Shown here: positions 1 through 7,474 of the stretch, in pieces
Position numbering within the stretch: the first letter of the stretch is position 1
Layout of the letters: each line of letters begins with the position of its first letter
NCBI RefSeq assembly: GCF_018531445.1
Contig: NZ_JAHDTH010000071.1
Location: forward strand, 1 to 34,277
Length of the DNA: 34,277 bases
From: Pseudonocardia lacus
GTDB lineage: Bacteria > Actinomycetota > Actinomycetes > Mycobacteriales > Pseudonocardiaceae
Reading direction: 5' to 3'
Position numbers and translations under genes: made by a program
The notes under the pieces: generated by a model
What the model was told of the DNA's origin: nothing
What the model saw: the letters and a program-made list of their open reading frames with translations, nothing else
The model's database searches: none

Positions 1-21
1 CCCGCCGCTGACCGGCCCGGT

Positions 22-330
22 TCACCACCGGCCGCCGGGGCGGCGGCGGCCCCGCGCCGCCCAGCACGCCGTGTGCCAGTGCCGGCGATCGGTCACCGGG
101 CCGTCGTCCGGCCAGCTGACGACGTGCGCCGTCCCGGGCGGGATCGTCTGGTCGCACCCGGGGCACCGGTAGGACTTGACCGCGCCCGACCCGGGCACCG
201 GCCGGACCAACCACTCGCCGTCGGGGCCGCTCTCCCGCCTGGTCGGCGCGATCCCGCCGAGCGGGCGGTCGGGCGCGTCGCGGTCGCGCGGGCCGGCGCG
301 GCCCCGACGGGGCCGGTTGGAGCGGGGCAC
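22..330 (-). CDS. Small Cys/His (probable zinc-binding) conserved actinobacterial protein
   Basis: This 102-residue protein starts at GTG (328-330). Residues 1-40 are Arg/Pro rich and look disordered. The C-terminal half has a compact metal-binding pattern: CPGC at 56-59, His69, HWH at 84-86 and Cys89. That layout suggests a single zinc-ribbon or HNH-like knuckle. Similar short proteins are common in actinobacteria, sometimes labelled 'ATP/GTP-binding protein', but I see no P-loop here to justify that name. It lies 33 bp downstream of the hydroxyacyl-CoA dehydrogenase on the same strand, so co-transcription is possible. The function is unknown. I call it real because of the ordered Cys/His spacing and because the frame is compatible with its neighbours. 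The first 21 bases of the window beyond its stop hold nothing I can assign. Confidence 0.7.
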   Translation of the reverse strand: MPRSNRPRRGRAGPRDRDAPDRPLGGIAPTRRESGPDGEWLVRPVPGSGAVKSYRCPGCDQTIPPGTAHVVSWPDDGPVTDRRHWHTACWAARGRRRPGGRW

Positions 331-363
331 GGGCCGAAACGGTAGCGATCGGGTCCGGATCGG

Positions 364-2148
364 TCAGCGGGCGGCGTAGTCGCGGAAGCCGTGGCCGGTC
401 TTGCGCCCGAGCCGTCCGGCGGTCACCAGGTGCTCCAGCAGCGGGGCCGGGGCCAGGCCGGCCTCGCGGAACTCCAGGTACAGCGAGCGCTCGATGGCCA
501 GCGAGACGTCCAGCCCGACGACGTCGAGCAGCTCGAACGGGCCCATCGGCAGGGCGCAGCCGGTCTTCATCGCGGCGTCGATGTCGTCGGCGGTGGCGTA
601 GTGCGCCTCCAGCATCTTCACCGCGTCGTTCAGGTACGGGAACAGCAGCGCGTTGACGATGAAGCCGGCGCGGTCGCCGCAGGACACCGGCACCTTGCCC
701 AGCCGCCGGCTGAGCGCGATCCCGGTGGCGGTGACCTCCGGCGCGGTGGTGATGGTGGAGACCACCTCGACCAGCTTCATGGCCGGGGCGGGGTTGAAGA
801 AGTGCAGGCCGAGGACGTCCTGCGGGCGCGACGTCGCCACCGCGCACTCCACGACGGGCAGCGAGGACGTGGTGGTCGCCAGGATCGCCCCGGGCTTGCA
901 CACCTCGTCGAGGGCGGCGAAGACGGCCCGCTTGACGTCGAGCTCCTCGGCGACGGCCTCGACGACCAGGTCGGCGTCGGCGAGGTCCTCCAGGCTGGTG
1001 GTGCCGCGGATGCGCCCCAGCGCGGCGTCGCGCTCCTGCTCGGTGAGCCGCCCGCGCACGACCGACTTCTCCAGCGACTTGCGCAGCCCGGCCAGCGTGG
1101 CGTCCACCTTGGACGCGCTGCGCCCGCGGAACACGACGTCGAGCCCGGCCTTGGCCAGCACCTCGACGATCCCGGACGCCATCGTGCCGGTGCCGACCAC
1201 GCCGACCTGCGCGACGTCGCGCACCGCGACGCCCTCGGGCACGGCGTCGCCCGGGGTGAGGGCGTCGGGCACGACCTTGGAGCTGTGCGGGCCGGTGTAG
1301 GTGTAGAAGCCGCGCCCGGACTTCCGGCCCAGCAGCCCCGCGGTGATCATCTGCTTGAGCACCGGGGCCGGGGCGTGCGCCTGGTTGCGCGACTGCTTGT
1401 ACATCGTGTCGAGGATCTCGTAGCTGGTGTCCAGCCCGATCAGGTCGAGCAGGGCCAGCGGGCCCATCGGGTAGCCGCAGCCGTAGCGCATCGCGGCGTC
1501 GAGGTCCTCGCGGCTGGCGTAGCGCGACTCGAACATCCGGGCGGCGTGGTTGAGGTAGCCGAACAGCAGCGCGTTGGCGATGAAGCCGGCACGGTCGCCG
1601 ATGACGACCGGCACCTTGTCCAGGGTGGCGGCGAAGGCCTTCAGGTCGTCGATGACGTCCTGCTCGGTGACGACCGTGCGGACCAGCTCGACGAGCTTCT
1701 GCACCGGCGCCGGGTTGAAGAAGTGCATGCCGACGACGCGGCCGGGCCGCCCGGTGCGCACGGACAGCTCGGTGACCGACAGCGAGGACGTGTTCGACGC
1801 CAGGATCACCTCGGGCCGACAGACCTTGTCGAGGGTGGCGAACACGTCGGCCTTGAGGTCGAGGCTCTCCGGCACGGCCTCGATGACCAGGTCGGCGTCG
1901 GCCAGGTCCTGCAGCGAGGTCGTGGTGGTGATGCGACCGAGCAGCTCGGCGGCGCCCTCGGCGGTCAGCTTGCCGCGCTCGACCGCGCGCGCAGTCGAGG
2001 TCTCCAGGTGGCTGCGCCCGCGCTCGACGGCCGTGCTGTCCACCTCGGCCGCGATGACCTGCAGCCCGTTGCGGGCGAACACCTCGACGATGCCCGCACC
2101 CATGGTGCCCAGGCCGACCACGCCGACCGTCCGGAACTCGCGTGCCAC
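364..2148 (-). CDS. Tandem-domain 3-hydroxyacyl-CoA dehydrogenase family protein
   Basis: This 594-residue protein contains two complete 3HCDH units. Unit 1 has an NAD-binding loop GLGTMG (12-17), SNTSS (118-122), catalytic-type HFFNPAP with His142, and a C-terminal helical domain to about 285. Unit 2 has GTGTMA (319-324), TTTSS (425-429), HFFNPAP with His449, and ends at 594. The family oxidises 3-hydroxyacyl-CoA to 3-ketoacyl-CoA with NAD+, in beta-oxidation or reversibly in hydroxybutyryl-CoA metabolism. Single-unit FadB2/Hbd proteins are about 285 residues, so this is a duplicated form. The frame stays open further upstream, but GTG at 2146-2148 has GGAGGTG about 6 nt before it and fits the family start. 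Unit 2 deviates in the dinucleotide loop and after strand 2 (RGRS), so its cofactor use may differ. Substrate chain length cannot be read from sequence. Confidence 0.92.
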   Translation of the reverse strand: MAREFRTVGVVGLGTMGAGIVEVFARNGLQVIAAEVDSTAVERGRSHLETSTARAVERGKLTAEGAAELLGRITTTTSLQDLADADLVIEAVPESLDLKADVFATLDKVCRPEVILASNTSSLSVTELSVRTGRPGRVVGMHFFNPAPVQKLVELVRTVVTEQDVIDDLKAFAATLDKVPVVIGDRAGFIANALLFGYLNHAARMFESRYASREDLDAAMRYGCGYPMGPLALLDLIGLDTSYEILDTMYKQSRNQAHAPAPVLKQMITAGLLGRKSGRGFYTYTGPHSSKVVPDALTPGDAVPEGVAVRDVAQVGVVGTGTMASGIVEVLAKAGLDVVFRGRSASKVDATLAGLRKSLEKSVVRGRLTEQERDAALGRIRGTTSLEDLADADLVVEAVAEELDVKRAVFAALDEVCKPGAILATTTSSLPVVECAVATSRPQDVLGLHFFNPAPAMKLVEVVSTITTAPEVTATGIALSRRLGKVPVSCGDRAGFIVNALLFPYLNDAVKMLEAHYATADDIDAAMKTGCALPMGPFELLDVVGLDVSLAIERSLYLEFREAGLAPAPLLEHLVTAGRLGRKTGHGFRDYAAR

Positions 2149-2244
2149 GCGCCCACCTCCGCCGTTGGGGATGCGCCATCCTCCCATCCCCGGGCCCACC
2201 GACCGGCCCTCTTGTGACCGGTACCGCGCCACCACGCCCCGAGC

Positions 2245-2311
2245 CCCGTCGATACCGAACTTCTCGTGATCAACAGGGCGGAATGATCACGACAAGTTCG
2301 TTCTCGACGGG
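2245..2311. repeat. Intergenic palindrome family A, copy 1
   Basis: This is a 28-bp inverted repeat with left arm 2245-2272, right arm 2284-2311 and three mismatches, separated by an 11-nt loop (ACAGGGCGGAA). The right arm contains TGATCACGACAAGTT. It begins 7 bp beyond the nucS stop and lies upstream of the hydroxyacyl-CoA dehydrogenase. A perfect copy occurs at 14990-15054 with a nearly identical loop. It could act as a factor-independent terminator or 3'-end stabiliser, but no T-tract follows. Recurrence elsewhere in the window shows it is a dispersed repeat. Confidence 0.85.
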
Positions 2312-2318
2312 GCCCGGG

Positions 2319-2978
2319 TCAGAACAGGCGCAGGTCCGTGGACTCCGTGCCGCGCAGGGCGTCGTAGTCGACGACGACGCACCGGATACCGCGGTCCTCG
2401 GCCAGCGTGCGGGCCTGCGGCTTGATCTGCTGGGCGGCGAACACCCCGGCGACCGGGGCCAGCAGCGGGTCGCGGTTCATGAGTTCGAGGTAGCGGGTGA
2501 GCTGCTCGACGCCGTCGATCTCGCCCCGTCGCTTGATCTCCACCGCCACGCTCTTCCCCGCGGCGTCCCTGCAGAGCAGGTCGACCGGGCCGATCGCGGT
2601 CATGTACTCGCGGCGGACGAGCGTGAAGCCCTCGCCGAGGGCCGTCGGATGCGCGGCGAGGAGTTCCTGCAGGTGGGCCTCCACGCCGTCCTTGACCAGG
2701 CCGGGGTCGACGCCGAGCTCGTGGCTGGTGTCGTGCAGGACCTCGTCGATCGTGATGACCAGCGACTCGTCGGCCTTGTTGCGCACGGTCCAGACGCCGG
2801 GCTGCTCCTCAAGCCAGCAGGGCGGGCTCATCCAGTTCAGCGGCTTGTAGGCACGGTCGTCGGCGTGCACGCTGACCGACCCGTCGGACTTGACCAGCAG
2901 CAACCGCGGCGCCATCGGCAGGTGGGCCGTCAGCCGGCCCACGTAGTCGACCTGGCACCGGGCGATGACGAGACGCAC
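2319..2978 (-). CDS. nucS: Mismatch-specific endonuclease NucS/EndoMS
   Basis: NucS makes double-strand cuts at G:T, G:G and T:T mismatches and provides the MutS/MutL-independent mismatch repair of actinobacteria and many archaea. The 219 residues have an N-terminal dimerisation and DNA-binding half and a RecB-like nuclease half. The nuclease motifs are GPVDLL with Asp133, VEIK with Glu147 and Lys149, and EQLTRY at 158-163. The protein ends in DLRLF, the expected sliding-clamp-binding tail. Start is GTG (2976-2978). A TAGGGT hexamer seven bases upstream of it on the minus strand could be the -10 of a leaderless promoter. It is divergent from the Nudix gene with 56 bp between them. In mycobacteria nucS lies in the same broad neighbourhood, downstream of the atp operon and murA. 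Confidence 0.96.
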   Translation of the reverse strand: MRLVIARCQVDYVGRLTAHLPMAPRLLLVKSDGSVSVHADDRAYKPLNWMSPPCWLEEQPGVWTVRNKADESLVITIDEVLHDTSHELGVDPGLVKDGVEAHLQELLAAHPTALGEGFTLVRREYMTAIGPVDLLCRDAAGKSVAVEIKRRGEIDGVEQLTRYLELMNRDPLLAPVAGVFAAQQIKPQARTLAEDRGIRCVVVDYDALRGTESTDLRLF

Positions 2979-3034
2979 CCGGCAGACCCTAGAGCCGCCC
3001 CCCGACGATCACCCGCGCGGGGCGAGGGGGCACC

Positions 3035-3580
3035 GTGGACGCCGTGCAGACGCTCCACAGCCGGCAGGTCTACGCCAACGCCTGGATGACCGTCCGGGAG
3101 GACGGCGTGCTGCGCGCGGACGGCTCGGAAGGCATCTTCGGCGTCATCGACAAGCCGACGGCGGCCGTGGTGATCCCGCTCGACGGCGACCGGCTGCACC
3201 TGGTCGAGCAGTTCCGGTACCCGGTCGGGGCGCGCCGCTGGGAGTTCCCGATGGGCACCGCGCCCGACCGGGCCGAGCAGGACCCGGCCGAGCTGGCCGC
3301 CCGCGAGCTGGCCGAGGAGACCGGTCTGGTGGCCGGGCGGATGGAGCTGCTCGGCGACGTCGACGTGGCCCCCGGGATGTCGAGCCAGCGCGCGCACGTC
3401 TTCCTGGCCACGGCGCTGGCCGCCGGCCCGCACCGGCGGGAGGCGACGGAGCAGGACATGCGCACGGGGTGGTTCACGGTTGCCGAGTTCGAGGACATGG
3501 TGCGCCGCTCGGCGATCGTGGACGCGCAGACCCTCGCCGCCTACCTCCTGCTCCGCCTTCGCCCCGGGTCAGCGCCGTAG
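3035..3580 (+). CDS. Nudix hydrolase, ADP-ribose pyrophosphatase-like
   Basis: This 181-residue Nudix protein probably hydrolyses a nucleoside diphosphate linked to another moiety, with ADP-ribose or a related sugar nucleotide most likely. The Nudix core RELAEETG lies at 90-97, and the upstream loop begins at Gly74 in the PMGTAP segment. The loop is one residue longer than the classical GX5EX7REUXEEXGU pattern when counted from Glu81, so Gln82 occupies the usual first Glu position or the loop carries an insertion. The preceding QFRYPVGARRWEFP segment is typical of ADPRase-type members. Start GTG 3035-3037 has a GAGGGGG Shine-Dalgarno 4 nt upstream. The gene ends by overlapping the convergent P450 stop by 12 bp. 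Substrate is not determinable from sequence. Confidence 0.9.
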   Translation: MDAVQTLHSRQVYANAWMTVREDGVLRADGSEGIFGVIDKPTAAVVIPLDGDRLHLVEQFRYPVGARRWEFPMGTAPDRAEQDPAELAARELAEETGLVAGRMELLGDVDVAPGMSSQRAHVFLATALAAGPHRREATEQDMRTGWFTVAEFEDMVRRSAIVDAQTLAAYLLLRLRPGSAP

Positions 3581-4801
3581 CGGCAGCGTCGCCAGCCTGC
3601 GCATGTTCGGGACCTGCTCCCACTCCGGCTCGGCCGAGTCGAGGGCCAGGTCCGGGAAGCGGTCGAACAGCGCCCGCAGCGCGATCTCGCCCTCCTGGCG
3701 GGCCAGCGCCGCGCCCAGGCAGTAGTGCGCGCCGTGCCCGAACCCGACGTGGCCCTCCCCGTGGCCGGCGACGGGCCGGCGGGTGACGTCGAGCCGGTCG
3801 GGGTCGGGGTAGGCGCGCGGGTCGCGGTTGGCCGCACCGATCACGGCCTCGACGGCCTGGCCGGCGGCGATGAGCTGCCCGCCGAGCTCGACGTCCTCCT
3901 TGGCGAACCGGATCCGGGTGCCCAGGACGGGCCCGGTGAAGCGCATCAGCTCGTGCACCGCGGTCGGCCACAGCGCGGGGTCGTCGCGCAGCAGCTGGAG
4001 CTGGTCGGGGTGGGTGAGCAGGGCCCGGGTGGCGTTGCCGATCAGGTTGGCGGTGGTCTCGTGGCCGGCCAGCACGAGCACGAACACCATGGTGACCATC
4101 TCGGCGTCGGTGAGCCGGTCGCCGTCGGCCTCCTGGGCCTGGACGAGGCCGGTGACGAGGTCGTCGGCCGGCTCGCGACGGCGGGCCGCGATCAGCTCCT
4201 TGACGTTGTCGGCCATCGACCGGATCGCGCCCGGGAAGTTCTCCCGGCGCATGGAGAACAGCGCGTGCGACCACTCCCGCCAGTCCGCCCGCTCGGACTC
4301 CGGCACGCCGACCAGGTCGCAGATCACCGTGATCGGCAGCGGGTAGGCGTAGCCGGGCATCAGGTCGAACCGCTCGGGCAGCCGGTCGAGCAGGTCGGCG
4401 GCGATCGCCTCGACCCGCGGGCGCAGCTCGCCCACCCGCCGCACCGTGAACGCCCGCGACACCAGCTTGCGCAGCCGGGTGTGGTCGGCGCCGTCGGCGT
4501 CGAGGATGGTGCCGGTGAGGTAGCCGGCCAGCTCCTCGTCCAGCCCGAACTGGGCCATCAGCTTGCGCCGCGCGTCGTCGACCTGGACGCCCTCGCGCAC
4601 CGAGGCCGGGTCGTTGACGAAGCGCGGGTCGCCGAGCACGGCGCGCACCTCGTCCTGGCGGGTGACGAACCACAGCGGCGTGCTGCCGTCCGGGCCGACG
4701 CCGCGCAGCACGGGCGCCTCCTCGCGGAGGGCCCCGTAGCCGCCGTACGGGTCGGCGATGAGGGCCGGGTCGAGCATGCTGGGGCCGGTGGTGGTGGTCA
4801 T
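3569..4801 (-). CDS. Cytochrome P450
   Basis: This 410-residue soluble bacterial class I P450 is a haem-thiolate monooxygenase that would need a ferredoxin and reductase from elsewhere, since neither is in this window. The I-helix oxygen-activation motif AGHETT is at 245-250, the K-helix ExxR is ELMR (284-287), and the haem loop FGHGAHYCLG is at 354-363 with the ligand Cys361. The length is standard. ATG (4799-4801) is preceded by GAGGAG at 7 nt. It follows the TetR gene by 29 bp on the same strand, so the two probably form one operon and the regulator probably controls it. The haem loop resembles macrolide or steroid biosynthetic CYPs (CYP105/107-like), but the family assignment and substrate are not decidable here. 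Confidence 0.95.
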   Translation of the reverse strand: MTTTTGPSMLDPALIADPYGGYGALREEAPVLRGVGPDGSTPLWFVTRQDEVRAVLGDPRFVNDPASVREGVQVDDARRKLMAQFGLDEELAGYLTGTILDADGADHTRLRKLVSRAFTVRRVGELRPRVEAIAADLLDRLPERFDLMPGYAYPLPITVICDLVGVPESERADWREWSHALFSMRRENFPGAIRSMADNVKELIAARRREPADDLVTGLVQAQEADGDRLTDAEMVTMVFVLVLAGHETTANLIGNATRALLTHPDQLQLLRDDPALWPTAVHELMRFTGPVLGTRIRFAKEDVELGGQLIAAGQAVEAVIGAANRDPRAYPDPDRLDVTRRPVAGHGEGHVGFGHGAHYCLGAALARQEGEIALRALFDRFPDLALDSAEPEWEQVPNMRRLATLPLRR

Positions 4802-4830
4802 GTCTGCTCCTCACTGGCCGCCGGGCGGGA

Positions 4831-5544
4831 TCACCGGGTGCGGCGGCGCAGTTCCTCGTCGAACTTGTCGATCATGGACGTGTAGAGCGCGCCGAGCCGG
4901 TCGACGACGTCGGCGAGGGCTTCGCGCGGGGGGTCGGCGACCTCCAGGGCGCCGGCCATGGTGTGGGCGATCAGGTCGGCCCGCTGCTGGGTGTCGAGCG
5001 GGCTGGCGGGCAGGGCGTCGACGAAGAAGAAGCCGGTGGCGACCGCCTGCATGACGTGCACCTGCGCGTCGAGGTCGAGGTCGGTGCGCATGGCACCCGC
5101 CTCACGTAGGGCCGCGAAGTGCTCGCGCACCCCGCGCGCTCGTTCGGCGGAGAGCTCGCCGAGCGTCTCGGTGGCCTCGTGCGTGAGCCGCCCGAGCACC
5201 TCCGCGTCGCCCAGGTAGAGCGCGCGCAGCACCGGGTCCTGGGCGACGTGCAGGTAGACGTGGCGGAGGACCCGCGAGGGCAGCACGTTGCGCGGATCGG
5301 CGGCGACGGCGTCGAGGACCCCGGTGAGGCTGCGCCGCTGCGCCCGCAGCAGCAGCGTCAGGAACAGCGCTTCCTTGTTGGGGAAGTGCAGGTAGACCGT
5401 GCCCTTGCCGATGCCGGCGTGGCGGGCGATCTCGTCGATCGTGACGCGCTGGTAGCCCCAGCGCAGCAGCAGCTCGCCGGCCGCGTCGAGGACGCGGTCC
5501 ATGCGGGCGTCTGACTTGTTGACCAGATCGGCGCTTTCGGTCAC
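4831..5544 (-). CDS. TetR/AcrR-family regulator, upstream of the P450
   Basis: This 237-residue TetR repressor has its helix-turn-helix at about 34-55 (TIDEIARHAGIGKGTVYLHF), followed by a helical ligand-binding domain. I chose GTG 5542-5544 as the start. The frame extends to a TTG at 5580, but that would place the divergent promoter region inside the coding sequence. No Shine-Dalgarno precedes the GTG. A TACCGT -10 box ends 6 nt before it, which suggests a leaderless transcript. It is divergent from the crotonase-like gene (65-bp gap) and 29 bp upstream of the P450. The palindrome at 5557-5573 is the likely operator, implying autoregulation and perhaps joint control of the crotonase gene. 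The ligand is unknown. Confidence 0.92.
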   Translation of the reverse strand: MTESADLVNKSDARMDRVLDAAGELLLRWGYQRVTIDEIARHAGIGKGTVYLHFPNKEALFLTLLLRAQRRSLTGVLDAVAADPRNVLPSRVLRHVYLHVAQDPVLRALYLGDAEVLGRLTHEATETLGELSAERARGVREHFAALREAGAMRTDLDLDAQVHVMQAVATGFFFVDALPASPLDTQQRADLIAHTMAGALEVADPPREALADVVDRLGALYTSMIDKFDEELRRRTR

Positions 5545-5556
5545 ACAGTCACGGTA

Positions 5557-5573
5557 CGCCCGTCGAACGGGCG
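5557..5573. promoter_or_regulatory. Candidate TetR operator inside divergent leaderless promoters
   Basis: A perfect palindrome CGCCCGT-CGA-ACGGGCG sits between the TetR and crotonase genes. On the minus strand it directly follows TTGTCC (-35-like, 5575-5580) and precedes TACCGT (-10-like, 5551-5556), which is 6 nt from the TetR GTG. On the plus strand another TACCGT (5598-5603) is 6 nt from the crotonase GTG at 5610. The palindrome therefore fills the -35/-10 spacer of the TetR promoter, a classical repressor position. Assignment to this TetR is inference. Confidence 0.45.
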
Positions 5574-5609
5574 GGGACAAGACCGCTCGCCGCGGGCTAC
5601 CGTCGGGGC

Positions 5610-6383
5610 GTGGGCGACTACGACTACCTCCTGGTCAAGCAGGACGGCGACACCGTGCGGATCACCATGAACCGCCCCGAGCGGCGCAACGCGCTGTCCG
5701 AGCCGCACCTGCGCGAACTGCTGCACGCGTTCGAGACCGCGGGCGCCTCGAACGCGACCGGCATCGTGCTGGGCGCGGAGGGCAAGGCTTTCTCCGCGGG
5801 CCACGACTTCGCCGACGTCGCCGCGCGCGACCTCGCCGGCGTGCGCGACCTGCTGCGGCTCTGCACGAAGGTCATGCAGACCATCGAGCAGGTCCCGCAG
5901 GTCGTGGTGGCCAAGGTGCAGGCCGTCGCCACCGCGGCCGGCTGCCAGCTGGTCGCCTCCTGCGACCTCGCCGTGGCCGCCGAGTCGGCCGCGTTCGCGC
6001 TGCCCGGCGGCAAGGGCGGCTGGTTCTGCCACACGCCGGCCGTGCCCGTCGCGCGCAACATCGGCCGCAAGCGGCTCATGGAGATGGCGCTGACCGGCGA
6101 CAACGTCGACGCGGCCAGCGCCGCCGAGTGGGGCCTGATCAACTACGCGGTGCCGGACGACGAGCTCGACGCCCGCACCGACGAGCTGCTCGCCCGCGCC
6201 ACCCGGGGCAGCCGCTTCGGCAAGGGCGTCGGCAAGCAGACCCTCTACGCCCAGCTCGACCGCCCGGAGGCCGACGCCTACGCGATCGCGATCGAGGTGA
6301 TGGCGTCGCTGTCGCAGAGCCCGGGGGCGAAGGAGGGCATGGCCAGCTTCCTGGAGAAGCGCAAGCCGGTCTGGCCGGACTAG
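5610..6383 (+). CDS. Crotonase-fold protein, ECHDC3-like, without canonical catalytic Glu pair
   Basis: This 257-residue enoyl-CoA hydratase/isomerase-fold protein has the N-terminal NRPERRNALS segment (21-30), an oxyanion-hole strand AFSAGHDF (60-67), and the AAGCQLVASCDLA core (109-121). In canonical hydratases the core reads GGCEL and the next loop PE; here they read GCQL (Gln113) and PGG (Gly133), so both catalytic glutamates are absent. The pattern matches the ECHDC3-type subgroup, whose reaction is not well established. Start GTG 5610-5612 has no Shine-Dalgarno but follows TACCGT by 6 nt, consistent with leaderless expression. It is divergent from TetR. The acyl-CoA context (hydroxyacyl-CoA dehydrogenase and MeaA nearby) suggests a thioester substrate. 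I would not call it a hydratase. Confidence 0.9.
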   Translation: MGDYDYLLVKQDGDTVRITMNRPERRNALSEPHLRELLHAFETAGASNATGIVLGAEGKAFSAGHDFADVAARDLAGVRDLLRLCTKVMQTIEQVPQVVVAKVQAVATAAGCQLVASCDLAVAAESAAFALPGGKGGWFCHTPAVPVARNIGRKRLMEMALTGDNVDAASAAEWGLINYAVPDDELDARTDELLARATRGSRFGKGVGKQTLYAQLDRPEADAYAIAIEVMASLSQSPGAKEGMASFLEKRKPVWPD

Positions 6384-6430
6384 AGCGCACCGGACGGGCG
6401 CCGACGATCGCCACGGGCCAGGATGGGGGG

Positions 6431-7474
6431 ATGGTGCGCATCGCGGGGCTGCCCGTGTGGGTCAGCCCGTCCGACCTCGTCCAGGGCGCCCGCACGGTGC
6501 TGGGCTGGACCGACGAGGCGGTCGGGGTGGTCACCGGGCTGCCGAAGCGGGTCAACGTCCTGCTCGACGACGCCGACGCCCTCGTCGTCCGGATCCGGAC
6601 GCTGCTGGGCACCGTCGACTCCCTCATCGACACCGTCGACTCGCTCGTCGGCACGGTCGACGAGCTGGTGGGCGGGGTGCGCGACGCCGTCGACCGCGTC
6701 CGCCCGCTGATCGACCAGGTCCAGGTGGTGGCCGGGTCGGCGGCCACGCTCGTCGAGCGCGTCGACGCGGTGGCCACCGACGCCGGCCGGCTGGTCGAGC
6801 GGGTCGACGGGGTCGCCGGCAGCGCCGGCGAACTGGTGGCCCGCGTCGACGGAGTCGCTGGCAGCGCCGGCGAGCTCGTGGCCCGGGTGGACGGCGTGGC
6901 CGGCAGCGCAGAAGGGCTCGTGGCCCGCGTCGACGGCGTCGCCGGCAGCGCAGAAGGGCTCGTCGCCCGCGTCGACGGCGTCGCCGGCAGCGCAGAAGGG
7001 CTCGTCGCCCGCGTCGACGGCGTCGCCGGCAGCGCAGAAGGGCTCGTCGCCCGCGTCGACGGCGTCGCCACCGACGCCGCCGGGATCGTCGAGAACGCCT
7101 CCGGCGTTGCCGGTCAGGCCGGCGTGCTGGTCGGCCGCGCGGGCGAGCTCACCGGCAAGGCCGCGGACATGTTGACGGTCTACGAGCCGATCGCGGACAA
7201 GGCCGCCCCGCTGGCCACGGCGTTCGTGAACGAGTTCTCCCGGGCCGAGCTCGACGCCGCGATCCGCCTCATCGACCACCTGCCCCAGCTGGCCGAGCAC
7301 ATGACGACCGACATCATGCCGATCCTGGCCACCCTCGACCGCGTCGGACCCGACGTGCACGACATGCTCGACGTCCTCAAGGACACCCGGCTGGCCATCC
7401 AGGGCATCCCCGGCTTCCGCATGCTGCGCCGGCGCGGCGAGGACAAGGAGGAGAACGGCAACGGCGAGGGCTAG
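6431..7474 (+). CDS. Helical repeat protein with eight 14-residue units (function unknown)
   Basis: I do not recognise a functional family for this 347-residue protein. After an N-terminal segment (1-55) it has heptad units such as TVDSLID, TVDSLVG and TVDELVG (61-81). Eight 14-residue units follow at 111-222, with consensus VDGVAGSAEGLVAR, of which four consecutive copies are nearly identical. The C-terminal part (about 240-330) is helical and non-repetitive, and the tail is Lys/Glu rich. No signal peptide or membrane span is evident. The 14-residue period is two heptads, with Val and Leu at spaced positions, which suggests a long amphipathic helix or coiled coil. Relatives in actinobacteria are sometimes mislabelled 'RuBisCO large subunit'; nothing here supports that. 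ATG at 6431 follows a GGATGGGGGG ribosome site. The stop overlaps the convergent meaA stop in a shared CTAG. Confidence 0.85.
   Translation: MVRIAGLPVWVSPSDLVQGARTVLGWTDEAVGVVTGLPKRVNVLLDDADALVVRIRTLLGTVDSLIDTVDSLVGTVDELVGGVRDAVDRVRPLIDQVQVVAGSAATLVERVDAVATDAGRLVERVDGVAGSAGELVARVDGVAGSAGELVARVDGVAGSAEGLVARVDGVAGSAEGLVARVDGVAGSAEGLVARVDGVAGSAEGLVARVDGVATDAAGIVENASGVAGQAGVLVGRAGELTGKAADMLTVYEPIADKAAPLATAFVNEFSRAELDAAIRLIDHLPQLAEHMTTDIMPILATLDRVGPDVHDMLDVLKDTRLAIQGIPGFRMLRRRGEDKEENGNGEG
6761..7096 (+). repeat. Eight in-frame 42-bp tandem repeats
   Basis: Eight contiguous 42-bp units encode the 14-residue repeats of the helical protein. Units 4-7 (about 6887-7054) are almost identical at the nucleotide level, while units 1 and 8 are diverged. 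Near-identity of the inner units suggests recent expansion or ongoing homogenisation, so copy number is likely to vary between strains. Confidence 0.9.

Noticed and set aside
391..2217. A 608-codon plus-strand frame opposite the hydroxyacyl-CoA dehydrogenase
   Set aside because: It is an antisense shadow with no family motifs; the minus strand has two complete 3HCDH domains.
2149..2235. A 29-residue N-terminal extension of the hydroxyacyl-CoA dehydrogenase
   Set aside because: The GTG at 2148 has a strong GGAGGTG ribosome site and the family begins there; the extension is Gly-rich and not family-like.
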